From an uncultured Clostridia bacterium (GTDB lineage Bacteria; Bacillota; Clostridia; Oscillospirales; Ruminococcaceae): a stretch of 64,000 bases of DNA. Position numbers and translations under genes: made by a program. The stretch covers positions 1 to 64,000 of the forward strand of contig CANRJB010000005.1 of the NCBI GenBank assembly GCA_947630845.1, given 5' to 3'. Numbering within the stretch: position 1 is the stretch's first letter; every line of letters begins with the position of its first letter. The notes under the pieces were generated by a model. The model had not been told where the DNA came from. It was given only the letters and a program-made list of their open reading frames with translations, and did not search any database. This document shows positions 49,659 through 58,446 of the stretch, piece after piece.

Positions 49659-49687
49659 AGTATACATGATAATTCAAAATAATGCAA
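49659..49687 (-). promoter_or_regulatory. Promoter of the LPXTG protein-sortase operon
   Basis: The minus strand has TTGCAT (49687-49682), a 17-nt spacer and TATACT (49664-49659), about 90 nt before the start codon. Confidence 0.7.
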
Positions 49688-49750
49688 TAGATATTTTGTA
49701 AATTTTTATTCACAATTCAGAATCGGACTTGAGCAGCACAAACAATTGAT

Positions 49751-49788
49751 ATTATTCATGCAGCACTCCAAGGTGCAGCATGAATAAT
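49751..49788. other. Long intergenic hairpin
   Basis: Inverted repeat ATTATTCATGCAGCAC / GTGCAGCATGAATAAT (one mismatch in 16 bp) with a 6-nt loop, 60 nt upstream of the LPXTG promoter. No T tract follows on the minus strand. It could be an operator, a remnant repeat or an RNA structure of the coat-gene transcript. Confidence 0.45.
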
Positions 49789-49890
49789 TTCCTTCATTCC
49801 AATAGTACAAAATGAAAATAACATAAGCATCCAGAAAATATGGATATATGGTTCAAAGAGTCTACTCGATATCTGCTCCGCCATGCAGAG

Positions 49891-49916
49891 AAAAGCCCCC
49901 ATGACCGGGGGCTTTT
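49891..49916 (-). terminator. Terminator after the coat-protein genes
   Basis: AAAAGCCCCC / GGGGGCTTTT with a 6-nt loop, a perfect terminator shape in both directions, 4 nt after the stop codon at 49920. Confidence 0.88.
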
Positions 49917-49919
49917 GCC

Positions 49920-50165
49920 TTACATTGCAGAGAATTTCTGTCTCACCTGCTGGAGCTTGGTCTGCTCTGCGTTGTCATTAGAATACCAACCCTTTGAGGA
50001 CATCTCGGAATAGATGCGTCCCTGCATTCCGAGTGACTCGTTCAGGGCAGTCTTGAAGGACTGCTGCACATCTGGTGTGCTTGCTTCAATCGTACCGTGC
50101 AGATACAGATCGCATACACCTTTCTCCACCAACAGCAGATTCTCCATCAGATTCTGGTCGTTCAT
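49920..50165 (-). CDS. Spore coat protein (CotF-like)
   Basis: An 81-residue helical protein of the CotF/coat-F type. It has N-L-L-L-V-E-K-G-V-C-D-L-Y-L-H-G near the start and the ending pattern M-S-S-K-G-W-Y found in this family of small coat proteins. It follows another small helical protein of the same style by 12 nt, forming a two-gene operon closed by the terminator at 49891-49916. The presence of such genes suggests the lineage keeps a sporulation programme, at least in part. Confidence 0.75.
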   Translation of the reverse strand: MNDQNLMENLLLVEKGVCDLYLHGTIEASTPDVQQSFKTALNESLGMQGRIYSEMSSKGWYSNDNAEQTKLQQVRQKFSAM

Positions 50166-50177
50166 GTGTTTCCCTCC

Positions 50178-50351
50178 TTACAGCAGTCCGTACAGGCTTG
50201 TAAAAATCTGCTGATGCTTCTGTGCCATCTGCTGCACACAGCTCCGCAGGCTTTCGTCCTGTAACTGGTTCATGGTTTCATTGCACTTTGACTGGAAGAA
50301 CTGCTCATGTCCAAGCGCATCCTCCACGTACTGCAATTCTTTGGATGTCAT
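50178..50351 (-). CDS. Small helical protein, probable coat-associated
   Basis: A 57-residue protein (start at 50351 by GGAGGTGATAGT) with D-A-L-G-H-E-Q-F-F-Q-S-K-C and C-V-Q-Q-M-A-Q-K-H-Q, the two-helix layout of short proteins paired with CotF-like genes in Clostridia. It precedes the CotF-like gene by 12 nt. A longer frame begins at 50399 but lacks a ribosome site. A TATAAT box lies about 10 nt upstream of the ribosome site, with TTGTAT 18 nt further on. Confidence 0.6.
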   Translation of the reverse strand: MTSKELQYVEDALGHEQFFQSKCNETMNQLQDESLRSCVQQMAQKHQQIFTSLYGLL

Positions 50352-50413
50352 ACTATCACCTCCGTCTTTATTATAGACGGAAAATGGTTTTTCATACAAA
50401 GAGAAACATATAA

Positions 50414-50932
50414 TCAGAACGATTCCTTCACGATCAGCTCCGACAGCGGTTTTCTGTCTTTATCATGCCGTTCAGGAGATTTGAGCGGTTCGCCCGGATA
50501 GCCAAACACAGTCAGATTCACCGGTTCAAATCCCTCCGGAATGTGGAATTGTGCCCGGACAACATCTGCCTTAAACCGGCAGATCCACAAGGATGCCAAT
50601 CCCAACTCTGTTGCCTCCAGTATCATATGTGTGCTGATAATGGAGGCATCAATGTCCGAGATCACCTTTCCGTCAAATGGACGATGCCAGCAGTTTTCCA
50701 CATCTGCACAGGTCATGATGGCAAGCGGTGCATCATAGAAATTCGCTGCTTCCTTCAGCTTTTGCAGGCTCTCCTCCTCCTGCAATACCAACAGCCGGAA
50801 TGCCTGCGCATTCTTGCCGGTCGGGGCGATCCTTGCCGCTTCCAGAATGCGATCAAGCTTGCTCTGCTCCACCTTCTGCGTCGTGTAGCTCCGGGTGGAA
50901 CACCTCGTTTTTGCCAGTGTCAGAAAATCCAT
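50414..50932 (-). CDS. Nitroreductase-family FMN oxidoreductase
   Basis: A 172-residue FMN-dependent nitroreductase homologue. The N-terminal R-C-S-T-R-S-Y (residues 9-15) and A-P-T-G-K-N-A-Q-A-F-R (about 36-46) bind the flavin phosphate. The later A-T-E-L-G-L-A-S-L-W-I and F-G-Y-P-G-E-P motifs are typical. It is short for the family, as in clostridial redox-scavenging members. The start at 50932 follows AAAGGATG. Its 5' end lies inside the last 80 nt of the DnaC-like gene (different frame), so the two are translationally linked. Confidence 0.87.
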   Translation of the reverse strand: MDFLTLAKTRCSTRSYTTQKVEQSKLDRILEAARIAPTGKNAQAFRLLVLQEEESLQKLKEAANFYDAPLAIMTCADVENCWHRPFDGKVISDIDASIISTHMILEATELGLASLWICRFKADVVRAQFHIPEGFEPVNLTVFGYPGEPLKSPERHDKDRKPLSELIVKESF

Positions 50933-51926
50933 TCCTATCATCCTTTCTTTGCTTTTTGCTTTTTTTCATTTGTCTGATATCCGTCCCCATAAACTGCATA
51001 CATTTATACACTGCAAATAACCGGGACACGATCCGTTCCTCATATCTCCGCAGTATCCCCTGATAATCCAGATTTGTGCTGATAATAGTAGGCAGCCCCC
51101 TGTTGAGGCGTGTGTTGATGATGTTGTACAGAGCGGAAATATTGAAGGAAGAGCTGAACTCCGTCCCAAGATCATCTAATATCAGGAGATCGACAGACAA
51201 CAGTAAAGACTGCGTGTCCATCTCTGTATTCTCACGGCTGAAATGCTCCCGTTCGATCTGTTCCAACAGGTTGATAACGGAATCATAGATGACCTCATAC
51301 CCTTTTTCAATTACCTTCCGGGCAATCGAAAGAGACAGATGCGTCTTACCAAGCCCTGCACCGCCGTAAAACAGTAAGCTCGGCGAACTCTTTGTGAATT
51401 CGTCAGCATAGCTCACACAGGAATTGTATACCTTGCACATATGAGCATAGCAGTCCTCGTTCTTGTCCGTAGTCTTTCCCTTATAATACTCCAGTGAAAA
51501 CTGCGAAAAATCGGACAGCTCCATCTGCGCACGCTGATTCATCTTTGCAATACCAATCGAAGCTGCCAAATTACGTACACAGTCACAATAACATCCGTTC
51601 ACATAGCCCGTATCCTGACATTTCTCACAGATATAATGCATATCAAGATAGTCCGTCGGATAGCCACTGGATTCGAGAAGCTGCTCGGCAATATGCTGCG
51701 CTTCCAGATTCTCATCCTGCAATTGCTCCACCTGCTTCCTCACATCCCCTCCTTTACGGAGTATGTCCATGAGAATGAGGGATGTTCGTGCAAGCTTTGT
51801 GTTGATTTCTGCTAAGGGCGGAATTTTTCGGTTGACCTCTTCCAGTCTCTTTTCATATTCCAGCCGTGCATGATATCTGCGCAGCTGGATCTGCTGCATG
51901 GCTTCCTGTAACACTGTTTCGTTCAT
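50853..51926 (-). CDS. DnaC/DnaI-like helicase-loader ATPase
   Basis: A 357-residue AAA+ protein of the DnaC/DnaI/IstB type that loads the replicative helicase. An N-terminal helical region is followed by a zinc-binding cluster (C-E-K-C-Q-D-T-G-Y-V-N-G-C-Y-C-D-C, about 108-124), also seen in DnaI. The Walker A motif G-G-A-G-L-G-K-T-H-L-S and Walker B L-L-I-L-D-D-L-G-T-E come next. The usual end near D-I-R-Q-M-K-K is extended by some 30 charged residues reaching 80 nt into the nitroreductase gene. It overlaps dnaD by 4 nt. Confidence 0.9.
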   Translation of the reverse strand: MNETVLQEAMQQIQLRRYHARLEYEKRLEEVNRKIPPLAEINTKLARTSLILMDILRKGGDVRKQVEQLQDENLEAQHIAEQLLESSGYPTDYLDMHYICEKCQDTGYVNGCYCDCVRNLAASIGIAKMNQRAQMELSDFSQFSLEYYKGKTTDKNEDCYAHMCKVYNSCVSYADEFTKSSPSLLFYGGAGLGKTHLSLSIARKVIEKGYEVIYDSVINLLEQIEREHFSRENTEMDTQSLLLSVDLLILDDLGTEFSSSFNISALYNIINTRLNRGLPTIISTNLDYQGILRRYEERIVSRLFAVYKCMQFMGTDIRQMKKSKKQRKDDRNGFSDTGKNEVFHPELHDAEGGAEQA

Positions 51927-52906
51927 GTATCCTCCTCAAATTGATTGGCAAGACTGAGATAGGCATTCATCTTCTCTATTTCTTCCTCCGTCATCTGTTC
52001 CTCTTTCTTCTTATAAGGCTTCTTGCCGGGTGTACTGCTTTGCTCCTGTTTTGCCTGCTCAAGTGTCGTGATCCCCTTTTCTGCCCAACCTTTCAGAATC
52101 GTATCTATGTACTTGAAATTCAGCTTTTCGATATTCTCGATCGTGATCTCATAGGCATATTGCAGCAGCTCCGGTGGATATCCGGCAGCTTTCCACTGTG
52201 CAATGTATTCCTTCTGCTTCGTTGTGGGATTTCGTTTCATCTCAAACATTCTGCGCAGCTCTGTAAGATAGGTGTGTTCCTTGGTCATACGGAACACTTC
52301 CTCCTCTGCCAGCTTCATGGTCACGATCCCCTCCTGCTCCCAACGGAGTGCTATCGTTTCTGCATAATGAATGCTGTATTTCTCGATTGAAATGCAGTAA
52401 TTCAACAGAATCATAATGACCTCACTCCGGATGTTCAGGTAAGAATGCATCCATATAAGCGAACGCTGCTCCATATGATTCAGTGGTCTGCCGATGGTTC
52501 TCTCTGCCATGAAAAACAGATCTTTCAGATCCTGAGAATCCTCCACCATGCCTGCGATCTCGGACGGGTCAAGCTTGATCTCACGGCTGCTCTTTTGGAC
52601 AGCAGGGGAAGGAGCTGCTGCCGGAATGGGCTGGGGCACAGCTGTAACATCCGGAACAGTCTGGACGGGAGTTCTGCCCATGTCAAGCACATTCGTCTGC
52701 GCCCAGAAAGTAAATGCCTCCTCTGCCTGTTCCGCTCCGATGTGCAGAAATGCAGCGGCTTGTTCCGCAGTTACTTCCTCATCCCCATGCCGCAGCAGAT
52801 ACAGCAGCACCTTCAACTGTGTTTCGCTGGCAAGACGGATGAAATGATCAGCCACCACTCCCGGTACGGCAAAGGCATGATTTCCGAAATTGATATGATA
52901 CCCCAT
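51923..52906 (-). CDS. DnaD-domain replication protein
   Basis: A 327-residue protein with an N-terminal winged-helix part (about 1-90) and one or two DnaB/DnaD C-terminal domains (about 135-290). The conserved pattern I-x-x-x-L-x-W-x-x-x-G-I near residue 270 reads I-L-K-G-W-A-E-K-G-I. DnaD helps open the origin and recruit the helicase loader. A Pro/Ala-rich linker joins the parts. The 4-nt overlap with the DnaC-like gene matches the dnaD/dnaI pairing common in Firmicutes. Confidence 0.9.
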   Translation of the reverse strand: MGYHINFGNHAFAVPGVVADHFIRLASETQLKVLLYLLRHGDEEVTAEQAAAFLHIGAEQAEEAFTFWAQTNVLDMGRTPVQTVPDVTAVPQPIPAAAPSPAVQKSSREIKLDPSEIAGMVEDSQDLKDLFFMAERTIGRPLNHMEQRSLIWMHSYLNIRSEVIMILLNYCISIEKYSIHYAETIALRWEQEGIVTMKLAEEEVFRMTKEHTYLTELRRMFEMKRNPTTKQKEYIAQWKAAGYPPELLQYAYEITIENIEKLNFKYIDTILKGWAEKGITTLEQAKQEQSSTPGKKPYKKKEEQMTEEEIEKMNAYLSLANQFEEDT

Positions 52907-52909
52907 CCG

Positions 52910-53449
52910 TCACTCTCCAAGCGTTGTCTCAATCGGTTCACTGGAATAATACTTACTTCCGATATGAATGGCAACCATCCGTAAAACAGAATGAATGACA
53001 ATACAGATGCCGATCAATCGTACTGTTGCCTCCGTCACTTCTCCCGGTCGTGTGATAACAAATACGCCAAGTGCAATGCATATCACACAGAGTACTGCCC
53101 CCATCCACCAACCGGAATATGCCTTCCTATAGGAAATATGCCGGAACAGTCCCGGTACTGCACTGCTTAAGATCCATAATCCGAACAGGATCGGTACAAG
53201 GATCTTCAGTAATTTCGGGATCAAAATCACCAGTATCCCTGGCACAAACCAAAGCAAGACTGTGGAAATGTATTGATTTTTGTCCTTCTCCTTCTTCACC
53301 AATAGTATCACCAGACTGCATAATCCGATCAGGCAGAGCAGAACACCGGCAACAAGACAAATCGTTTCAAGAATCAGCGGCTTTATGATCAGAACGATAC
53401 CTAACACCAGTGTCACGACCGCAGCAGAAAAAAGATTCAATACCTTCAT
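52910..53449 (-). CDS. DUF308 (HdeD-like) membrane protein
   Basis: A 179-residue protein with six predicted membrane helices. The L-G-I-V-L-I-I-K-P and S-G-W-W-M-G-A-V-L-C-V-I-C-I-A-L-G-V-F-V motifs are typical of DUF308/HdeD proteins, whose function is unclear outside acid resistance in enterics. The second of two adjacent ATGs is favoured because AGGAGG lies 5 nt upstream of it. It sits 10 nt after the TgpA-like gene and 3 nt before dnaD. Confidence 0.8.
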   Translation of the reverse strand: MKVLNLFSAAVVTLVLGIVLIIKPLILETICLVAGVLLCLIGLCSLVILLVKKEKDKNQYISTVLLWFVPGILVILIPKLLKILVPILFGLWILSSAVPGLFRHISYRKAYSGWWMGAVLCVICIALGVFVITRPGEVTEATVRLIGICIVIHSVLRMVAIHIGSKYYSSEPIETTLGE

Positions 53450-53459
53450 CATGTCCTCC

Positions 53460-56066
53460 TCACAAGATATGCCTGAACCATTTCAGGCAGAATTTTCTGA
53501 AAAATCCGGAGTCTTTATACATGCCCTCCGCAAGCTGAAGAGCTGTACGGCGCAACAGATGCAACTCTTTCTCAGTGACAGCATGAGGACTGTAGCGCAT
53601 CCTTGCACCGATAGCCAGTGACTCCTGCAAACTGTCTGCATACGAACCACATGCCTTCTCTGCCTCCTCCATCAACTGGTCCGCAGTACATACCCGTGTG
53701 TCCACACCACAGATATGCAGCAGTGTCAGCAGCCATTTCCACACACATGCTGCCGCAGCCTTGCGGTCACTCTGCCTGAACAGATGCTTCCGCCGATACA
53801 GAGCTGCCGATCTTGCTCCCACACCTCCGACCAGCACAACAAATACCACACCAGCACCTGCCAATGGCAGTGTCAGGTCGGTCTTTTCCTCTACCGGCGG
53901 CATCAATTCGGTCGCAGGGACTGTAGTAGTCTCCGTCGTAGATGATGTTTCTTCATGAACAGCAGAGGTAGGAGCTGTCTGAGAATAAGCCAAAAATGTT
54001 TCTGTCTCTTCTTCCTCAGTCACTGCTACTGTTGTCTCCTCTTCCTCCACAAGCACAGGGGGGATAAAGAAGGTGTAGGTAAATTCAAACGGAACCCATC
54101 CCAACCCTTCAATATACACCTCACACCATGCATGTGCATTGCTGTCAAGAATTTCAGCAGAATAAAAACCGATCGGATCGTCCTCACCCGGAATCTGACT
54201 CTTTTTCCCGACCTGATCCTGATCAACCAGATAGCCGTCACAGTATCTTGCCGGAATGCCAGCCATCCTTGCAAGCAGCACACCTGCGGACGCATAATGC
54301 ATACAGTAGCCCTTCTTGTTCTCCAACAAAAAATATGCTACAAAGTCCTTGTCCGCTGGTGTCTTGCCCGGTGCAAGCGTATAGGATACCTGCGAGCAGA
54401 GACGTTCACGAAGCAAAACAAGCTCATAGAATATTTCTTTCGGCGAGGAATTCTCCGCATCAAACTCTGTAAGAAGATCCTGAAACTGTGACCGTACCTC
54501 ATCCATCTCCGGACTGTCCGGCACATCAAGATAATGTGCCCTCGCAAAATCACTGTAACCGCACGCACTCATGATCGCTGCTTTCTCTGCCGCATCCGGA
54601 TAATAGTCTACCGAAACCCTTGAAGGTATCCAGAGACTACGGTCGCTGTAACCCTGCACCACATTCGTCAGACTGTCCGAATCGCTGCATGAAGAAATAA
54701 GATCACTCACCGTTATCTCCCGGTAAAGGTAATGCAGCAGCTGTGTCTCATAATCTGTCATAGCAGAAATGGTATATGTCTTGGTTTTCGTCTTAGAAAT
54801 GCTGTCACCCTTGCAGACCACATCCTCTGTATTCTGGTAGCCATAGGGAACGCATTGTGACAGCGGATCATCTGCATTCTCCAGTCTCATCCTGAGCTGC
54901 TTTGATCCATAGGAATTCAGTGCAGCTCCCAGAAACTCCGGCGGATAACATGCAGCCGTCCGGAACTGCCTGATGCATTCATCATCATAGATATCATTGT
55001 CAAGGCGACTCCATTGGTTGCCACTATAGATATCTGCGGAACGATAGCGCAAATAGATGCGACCCGAAGGCATGTCGGAAAATGTCACACTGGACATCAG
55101 CTCGTTCTTGTATTCCTGAGAATCCTTCCTGCCAAGCTCGATCACATTACCCGGCTTACCGCTCCCGGTTTTCAGAAAAGGAGGAATGATTGTCGAAAGA
55201 TCAGAAAAATCGACTGATGCCGCATAATGCTGAAAATCAGTGCGCATCTGCTTGACCTTATCAGAACGTTCATAATCCGATGCGCAGATTGCCTGATCCA
55301 CTGCAAGAAACAACACCAGTATAAGGAATGCTGTGATGATGCCTGCCTGTTCTGTCAGCAGAAACCGCATCCCGGAAACAGGAAAAAAGGTGTTGCGCCG
55401 ACGCATGAATCCGGCTTTTCCATTTTTCTGAAAAACACCTGAGCCTGCAAGCTGCACGGCAACCATGCCGCACCAGAATGCAAACAGCCCTGCTGCAGGC
55501 AGATGCAGCGGCACGATCCCAAAATAGAACCCCACCTCCACCAACGGAAATGTCACAAGCAGCGAAAGCAAGAAATTATGATACCGGATCACAGCAAAGA
55601 CCAGAAGCCCTGTCAGTGGTATGATGAGGAAGCACAGGAGCATCGTTGTACAGTGGGTGGGAGATACATCCGTGATCGGCTCATAATAGACCCAGTCCGT
55701 CTGGTGAATGGTCTGGTAGATGGCATTCATCAGATAAACAAGTCCATCTGCCGTCATCTTTTTCAGTCTGAAAAACAAAAAAATGTACAGTGCCAGAACA
55801 GGCACCATCAGTCCTCCCCACTTCTTCGGCTGCGCTGCGACCAGACTGAAAAACAGCACAGATGCCGTCGTTACCAACAGGATGACGGACGTTCTGTAGG
55901 GTGGCGAAAACATGGAAAGAAACGTCATCACAACACTGATGCTGCCCAGAAGTGACAACAGCATCAGCGGCAGCCGCTTTCTTTTCCTGCCCCGGCGGAA
56001 CAGCGCCATGGTCAGCAGATTATCTATCTCTACGCCGCTGTCCGGCAGTGTGGGGCGTGTCTTCAT
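53460..56066 (-). CDS. TgpA-like membrane transglutaminase-family protein
   Basis: An 868-residue protein with about eight N-terminal membrane helices (residues 30-270), an extracytoplasmic region and a transglutaminase-like core. The triad appears as Cys in K-K-G-Y-C-M-H-Y-A-S, His in N-A-H-A-W-C-E-V-Y and an acidic partner in W-V-P-F-E-F-T. Before the last helix lies a Thr/Glu-rich stretch (about 690-740). The C-terminal cytoplasmic part resembles DUF4129. It closes the operon MoxR, DUF58, TgpA-like (17-nt gap to DUF58), a widespread set of unknown purpose possibly linked to envelope protein assembly. Confidence 0.88.
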   Translation of the reverse strand: MKTRPTLPDSGVEIDNLLTMALFRRGRKRKRLPLMLLSLLGSISVVMTFLSMFSPPYRTSVILLVTTASVLFFSLVAAQPKKWGGLMVPVLALYIFLFFRLKKMTADGLVYLMNAIYQTIHQTDWVYYEPITDVSPTHCTTMLLCFLIIPLTGLLVFAVIRYHNFLLSLLVTFPLVEVGFYFGIVPLHLPAAGLFAFWCGMVAVQLAGSGVFQKNGKAGFMRRRNTFFPVSGMRFLLTEQAGIITAFLILVLFLAVDQAICASDYERSDKVKQMRTDFQHYAASVDFSDLSTIIPPFLKTGSGKPGNVIELGRKDSQEYKNELMSSVTFSDMPSGRIYLRYRSADIYSGNQWSRLDNDIYDDECIRQFRTAACYPPEFLGAALNSYGSKQLRMRLENADDPLSQCVPYGYQNTEDVVCKGDSISKTKTKTYTISAMTDYETQLLHYLYREITVSDLISSCSDSDSLTNVVQGYSDRSLWIPSRVSVDYYPDAAEKAAIMSACGYSDFARAHYLDVPDSPEMDEVRSQFQDLLTEFDAENSSPKEIFYELVLLRERLCSQVSYTLAPGKTPADKDFVAYFLLENKKGYCMHYASAGVLLARMAGIPARYCDGYLVDQDQVGKKSQIPGEDDPIGFYSAEILDSNAHAWCEVYIEGLGWVPFEFTYTFFIPPVLVEEEETTVAVTEEEETETFLAYSQTAPTSAVHEETSSTTETTTVPATELMPPVEEKTDLTLPLAGAGVVFVVLVGGVGARSAALYRRKHLFRQSDRKAAAACVWKWLLTLLHICGVDTRVCTADQLMEEAEKACGSYADSLQESLAIGARMRYSPHAVTEKELHLLRRTALQLAEGMYKDSGFFRKFCLKWFRHIL

Positions 56067-56083
56067 GTATATCCCTCTCTCCC

Positions 56084-57232
56084 TCAGATGACCAGCTCCT
56101 TTAGTCGCATCTCATCGGGGTGTATCATATGGATCTCTGTATGGTCGGCACACAGAGACACGTTCTCTGCCGTCACAAGCAGCAGATTCTTCTGATTCGC
56201 CAATAAGTGCTGCTCCAGCACAGGAAGCAGTTCTGTATCCGGACGGTTGGAAAGAAAGGTGGCAGAGGAAAACATCCGTCCTACAAATGCCTCCCGGACG
56301 GTATCGGGAGCTGACTTGGTACTGAACAGGGCGTCATAGAGCTTGCGAAAAGCACTACTGAGTGTTTTCTCCGAATCCAGAGAGTATGTCACAACCTGTG
56401 TTCCCTCATACCATGCCAGTTCACAGAGTAGATTTTCCTCCAGTACCCGGTAACAAAGGGAATAGACCAGCCGCAGCATTGCCTTGGCATCCGTCAGCAG
56501 TCTGCCCGGCACATATTCTACATAGACCAGCAGCCGTTTTTCAATTGGCAGGCTGAATTCCTTGACCAACAGCACATCCGAACGGGAGCTGAGCTTCCAG
56601 TGCATCCGGCTCACGGCATCCCCCGGCTGATACTCCCGGATCCCAAAAATCTCTGACGGGTCATCTCCGGGTCTGTCGGCAAAACGCTCACTGTCCGGCA
56701 TATCCACGGGCGGTGCAGATGTTGTGACCGGCAGATATATCGGATTCGGCAGCACCAGCAGCATCATCACATCATGGTCAGAACGAACCTTTGTCCGGAG
56801 CAGCCGGAACATATCATAGATCCACAGTCTTTTCAGGCGAATCTCCACTGAACCGCAGGATGTGGTGTGCAGATAAAAGGTGAGGCGTGTGGTATTGTTT
56901 CCCTGTACCGGGAATTTCAGATGCAGCACCTCCGGATGTTTGCCGAAGGCATGGCTGATGCAAAGCTCTGCTTCTGCACGGGGGAAAAATAGGGGGCTAT
57001 GATTTTCGAGCATCACAGTCACTGCCACAGAATCGTCTTCACTGCATGTAGATGTGCCGCAGAGAAGCCGGCTTGTTGCACTCAGATGCACCCATATCAG
57101 GCTGATGCACAGCAGCACAGGGATCAGTATGGCACAGAGCAGCAGCACCAGTGCCAGTGAATCAATGTATAACACATAAAATACCGTCAGTCCGATCAGA
57201 ATGACGGCATACAACAGCTTTGCCCTCGTCAT
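56084..57232 (-). CDS. DUF58 domain protein
   Basis: A 382-residue protein with two N-terminal membrane helices (about 8-45) and the DUF58 signature P-G-D-D-P-S-E-I-F-G-I-R-E-Y-Q-P-G-D (about 190-207) followed by M-H-W-K-L-S-S-R. Such proteins carry a von Willebrand-like fold and are paired with MoxR ATPases. The start at 57232 is one base after the moxR stop (TGATATG), so translation is coupled. An upstream extension of the frame runs through moxR and is not used. Confidence 0.9.
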   Translation of the reverse strand: MTRAKLLYAVILIGLTVFYVLYIDSLALVLLLCAILIPVLLCISLIWVHLSATSRLLCGTSTCSEDDSVAVTVMLENHSPLFFPRAEAELCISHAFGKHPEVLHLKFPVQGNNTTRLTFYLHTTSCGSVEIRLKRLWIYDMFRLLRTKVRSDHDVMMLLVLPNPIYLPVTTSAPPVDMPDSERFADRPGDDPSEIFGIREYQPGDAVSRMHWKLSSRSDVLLVKEFSLPIEKRLLVYVEYVPGRLLTDAKAMLRLVYSLCYRVLEENLLCELAWYEGTQVVTYSLDSEKTLSSAFRKLYDALFSTKSAPDTVREAFVGRMFSSATFLSNRPDTELLPVLEQHLLANQKNLLLVTAENVSLCADHTEIHMIHPDEMRLKELVI

Positions 57233-57233
57233 A

Positions 57234-58226
57234 TCAGTCCGTCCATGGGAGCGGTGTGCTGCTGAGGATCTCGTCCACGATCTGCCTTGTCTGCGCTGCA
57301 TTGTCGGACGTACTGCCATGCAGCAGGAGGCGATGACAGAATACATCCGGACAGACAAAAGCAACATCATCCGGCAGCAGATAATCCCTCCCCTGTGCAA
57401 AAGCAGATGCCTTTGCCATCTGCATCAGCGCAAGTGATCCTCTCGGACTGATTCCAAGCCGAATGGCAGAGTGGCTGCGTGTCGCATTGGTCAGAGCGAC
57501 AATATACTCATACAATGTCTCGCTGACATAGATTTTCTCCACCTCCCGACGGACATGCAGAAGTGTGGCAGCATCTGCGATGCACTGGACTGTATCAAGC
57601 GGATTACCGGACTGCCTTGCCTTCAGGAGTGCCACCTCATGCTCTGTGCCCGGATATCCCAGCGACAGCCGTACCAGAAACCGATCAAGCTGAGACTCCG
57701 GAAGCTTCTGCGTCCCGACACAACTGATGGGATTCTGGGTGGCAATGACAATGTGGGGGGATGGGAGCGGATGGGTCTTGCCATCAATGGTGACTGCACC
57801 CTCCTCCATCAGCTCAAGCAAAGCTGACTGGGTCTTGCTGGAAGTACGGTTGATCTCATCTGCCAAGAGCAGATTGCAGAAGGCAGCTCCTTCCTTGAAC
57901 ACAAATCTGTCCTGCTCCTTATGATACATATTAAAACCGACAACATCGGTCGGCAATACATCAGGTGTGAACTGGATGCGCTTACAGGAAAGCGCAAGTG
58001 TCCGGGAAATAGCAAGTGCAAGCGTGGTCTTTCCGACTCCGGGCATGTCCTCAAGCAGGATATGTCCACCGGCAATCATTGCCAGCAACAGCTTATAGAT
58101 CACATCATTTTTCCCGTTCACAGCCTTTCCGATCTGAGTTAGCATCTCCTGTAGAAACGGGTGTACCGGTCGGGCAGATACCATCCGGGACATAGTATGC
58201 ACACTGGGTTTCGGAGCTTTTGACAT
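57234..58226 (-). CDS. MoxR-family AAA+ ATPase
   Basis: A 330-residue AAA+ chaperone-like ATPase. Walker A is D-M-P-G-V-G-K-T-T-L-A, Walker B is L-L-A-D-E-I-N-R-T, and sensor 1 is A-T-Q-N-P. The conserved L-P-E-S-Q-L-D-R-F motif follows. MoxR proteins help to mature or assemble protein complexes, usually with a DUF58 partner as here. The start at 58226 (MSKAPKP) follows AAAGGA by 8 nt. The promoter lies at 58261-58289. Confidence 0.94.
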   Translation of the reverse strand: MSKAPKPSVHTMSRMVSARPVHPFLQEMLTQIGKAVNGKNDVIYKLLLAMIAGGHILLEDMPGVGKTTLALAISRTLALSCKRIQFTPDVLPTDVVGFNMYHKEQDRFVFKEGAAFCNLLLADEINRTSSKTQSALLELMEEGAVTIDGKTHPLPSPHIVIATQNPISCVGTQKLPESQLDRFLVRLSLGYPGTEHEVALLKARQSGNPLDTVQCIADAATLLHVRREVEKIYVSETLYEYIVALTNATRSHSAIRLGISPRGSLALMQMAKASAFAQGRDYLLPDDVAFVCPDVFCHRLLLHGSTSDNAAQTRQIVDEILSSTPLPWTD

Positions 58227-58260
58227 GACATTGTTCCTTTCTCTTTGATGTTCCATTTTC

Positions 58261-58289
58261 ATTATAACACTTTTCTACCGGAATTGCAA
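58261..58289 (-). promoter_or_regulatory. Promoter of the moxR operon
   Basis: The minus strand has TTGCAA (58289-58284), a 17-nt spacer and TATAAT (58266-58261), 35 nt before the start codon. Confidence 0.75.
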
Positions 58290-58380
58290 GTAGCTGCATG
58301 GAATTATTCGTACCATTCCATGAATTTTTCTGCTTCGGCTGCCAATTTATGTCAAGTCAAAAATTATTTACAAATTGTTC

Positions 58381-58409
58381 TTGAAAACTGAAAAAAAATG
58401 TGGTATACT
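58381..58409 (+). promoter_or_regulatory. Promoter of the diguanylate cyclase-lipoprotein operon
   Basis: TTGAAA (58381-58386), a 17-nt spacer and TATACT (58404-58409), 37 nt before the start codon. Confidence 0.7.
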
Positions 58410-58446
58410 ATACATATATATGTTATTTCTCAAGGAGATTATCCTA

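Larger units (their letters stand above)
49568..49890. other. Intergenic stretch upstream of the LPXTG gene
   Basis: About 320 nt with no gene seen. It holds the LPXTG gene promoter (49659-49687), a 16-bp hairpin (49751-49788) and a weak palindrome of the 3'-end type around 49790-49822. The rest is AT-rich without recognisable signals. Confidence 0.6.

Noticed and set aside
50853-50932. Frameshift at the end of the DnaC-like gene
   Set aside because: The 80-nt overlap with the nitroreductase gene is long, but both frames are intact and the extension encodes a plausible charged tail; an extension by mutation of an earlier stop is more likely than a sequencing error.
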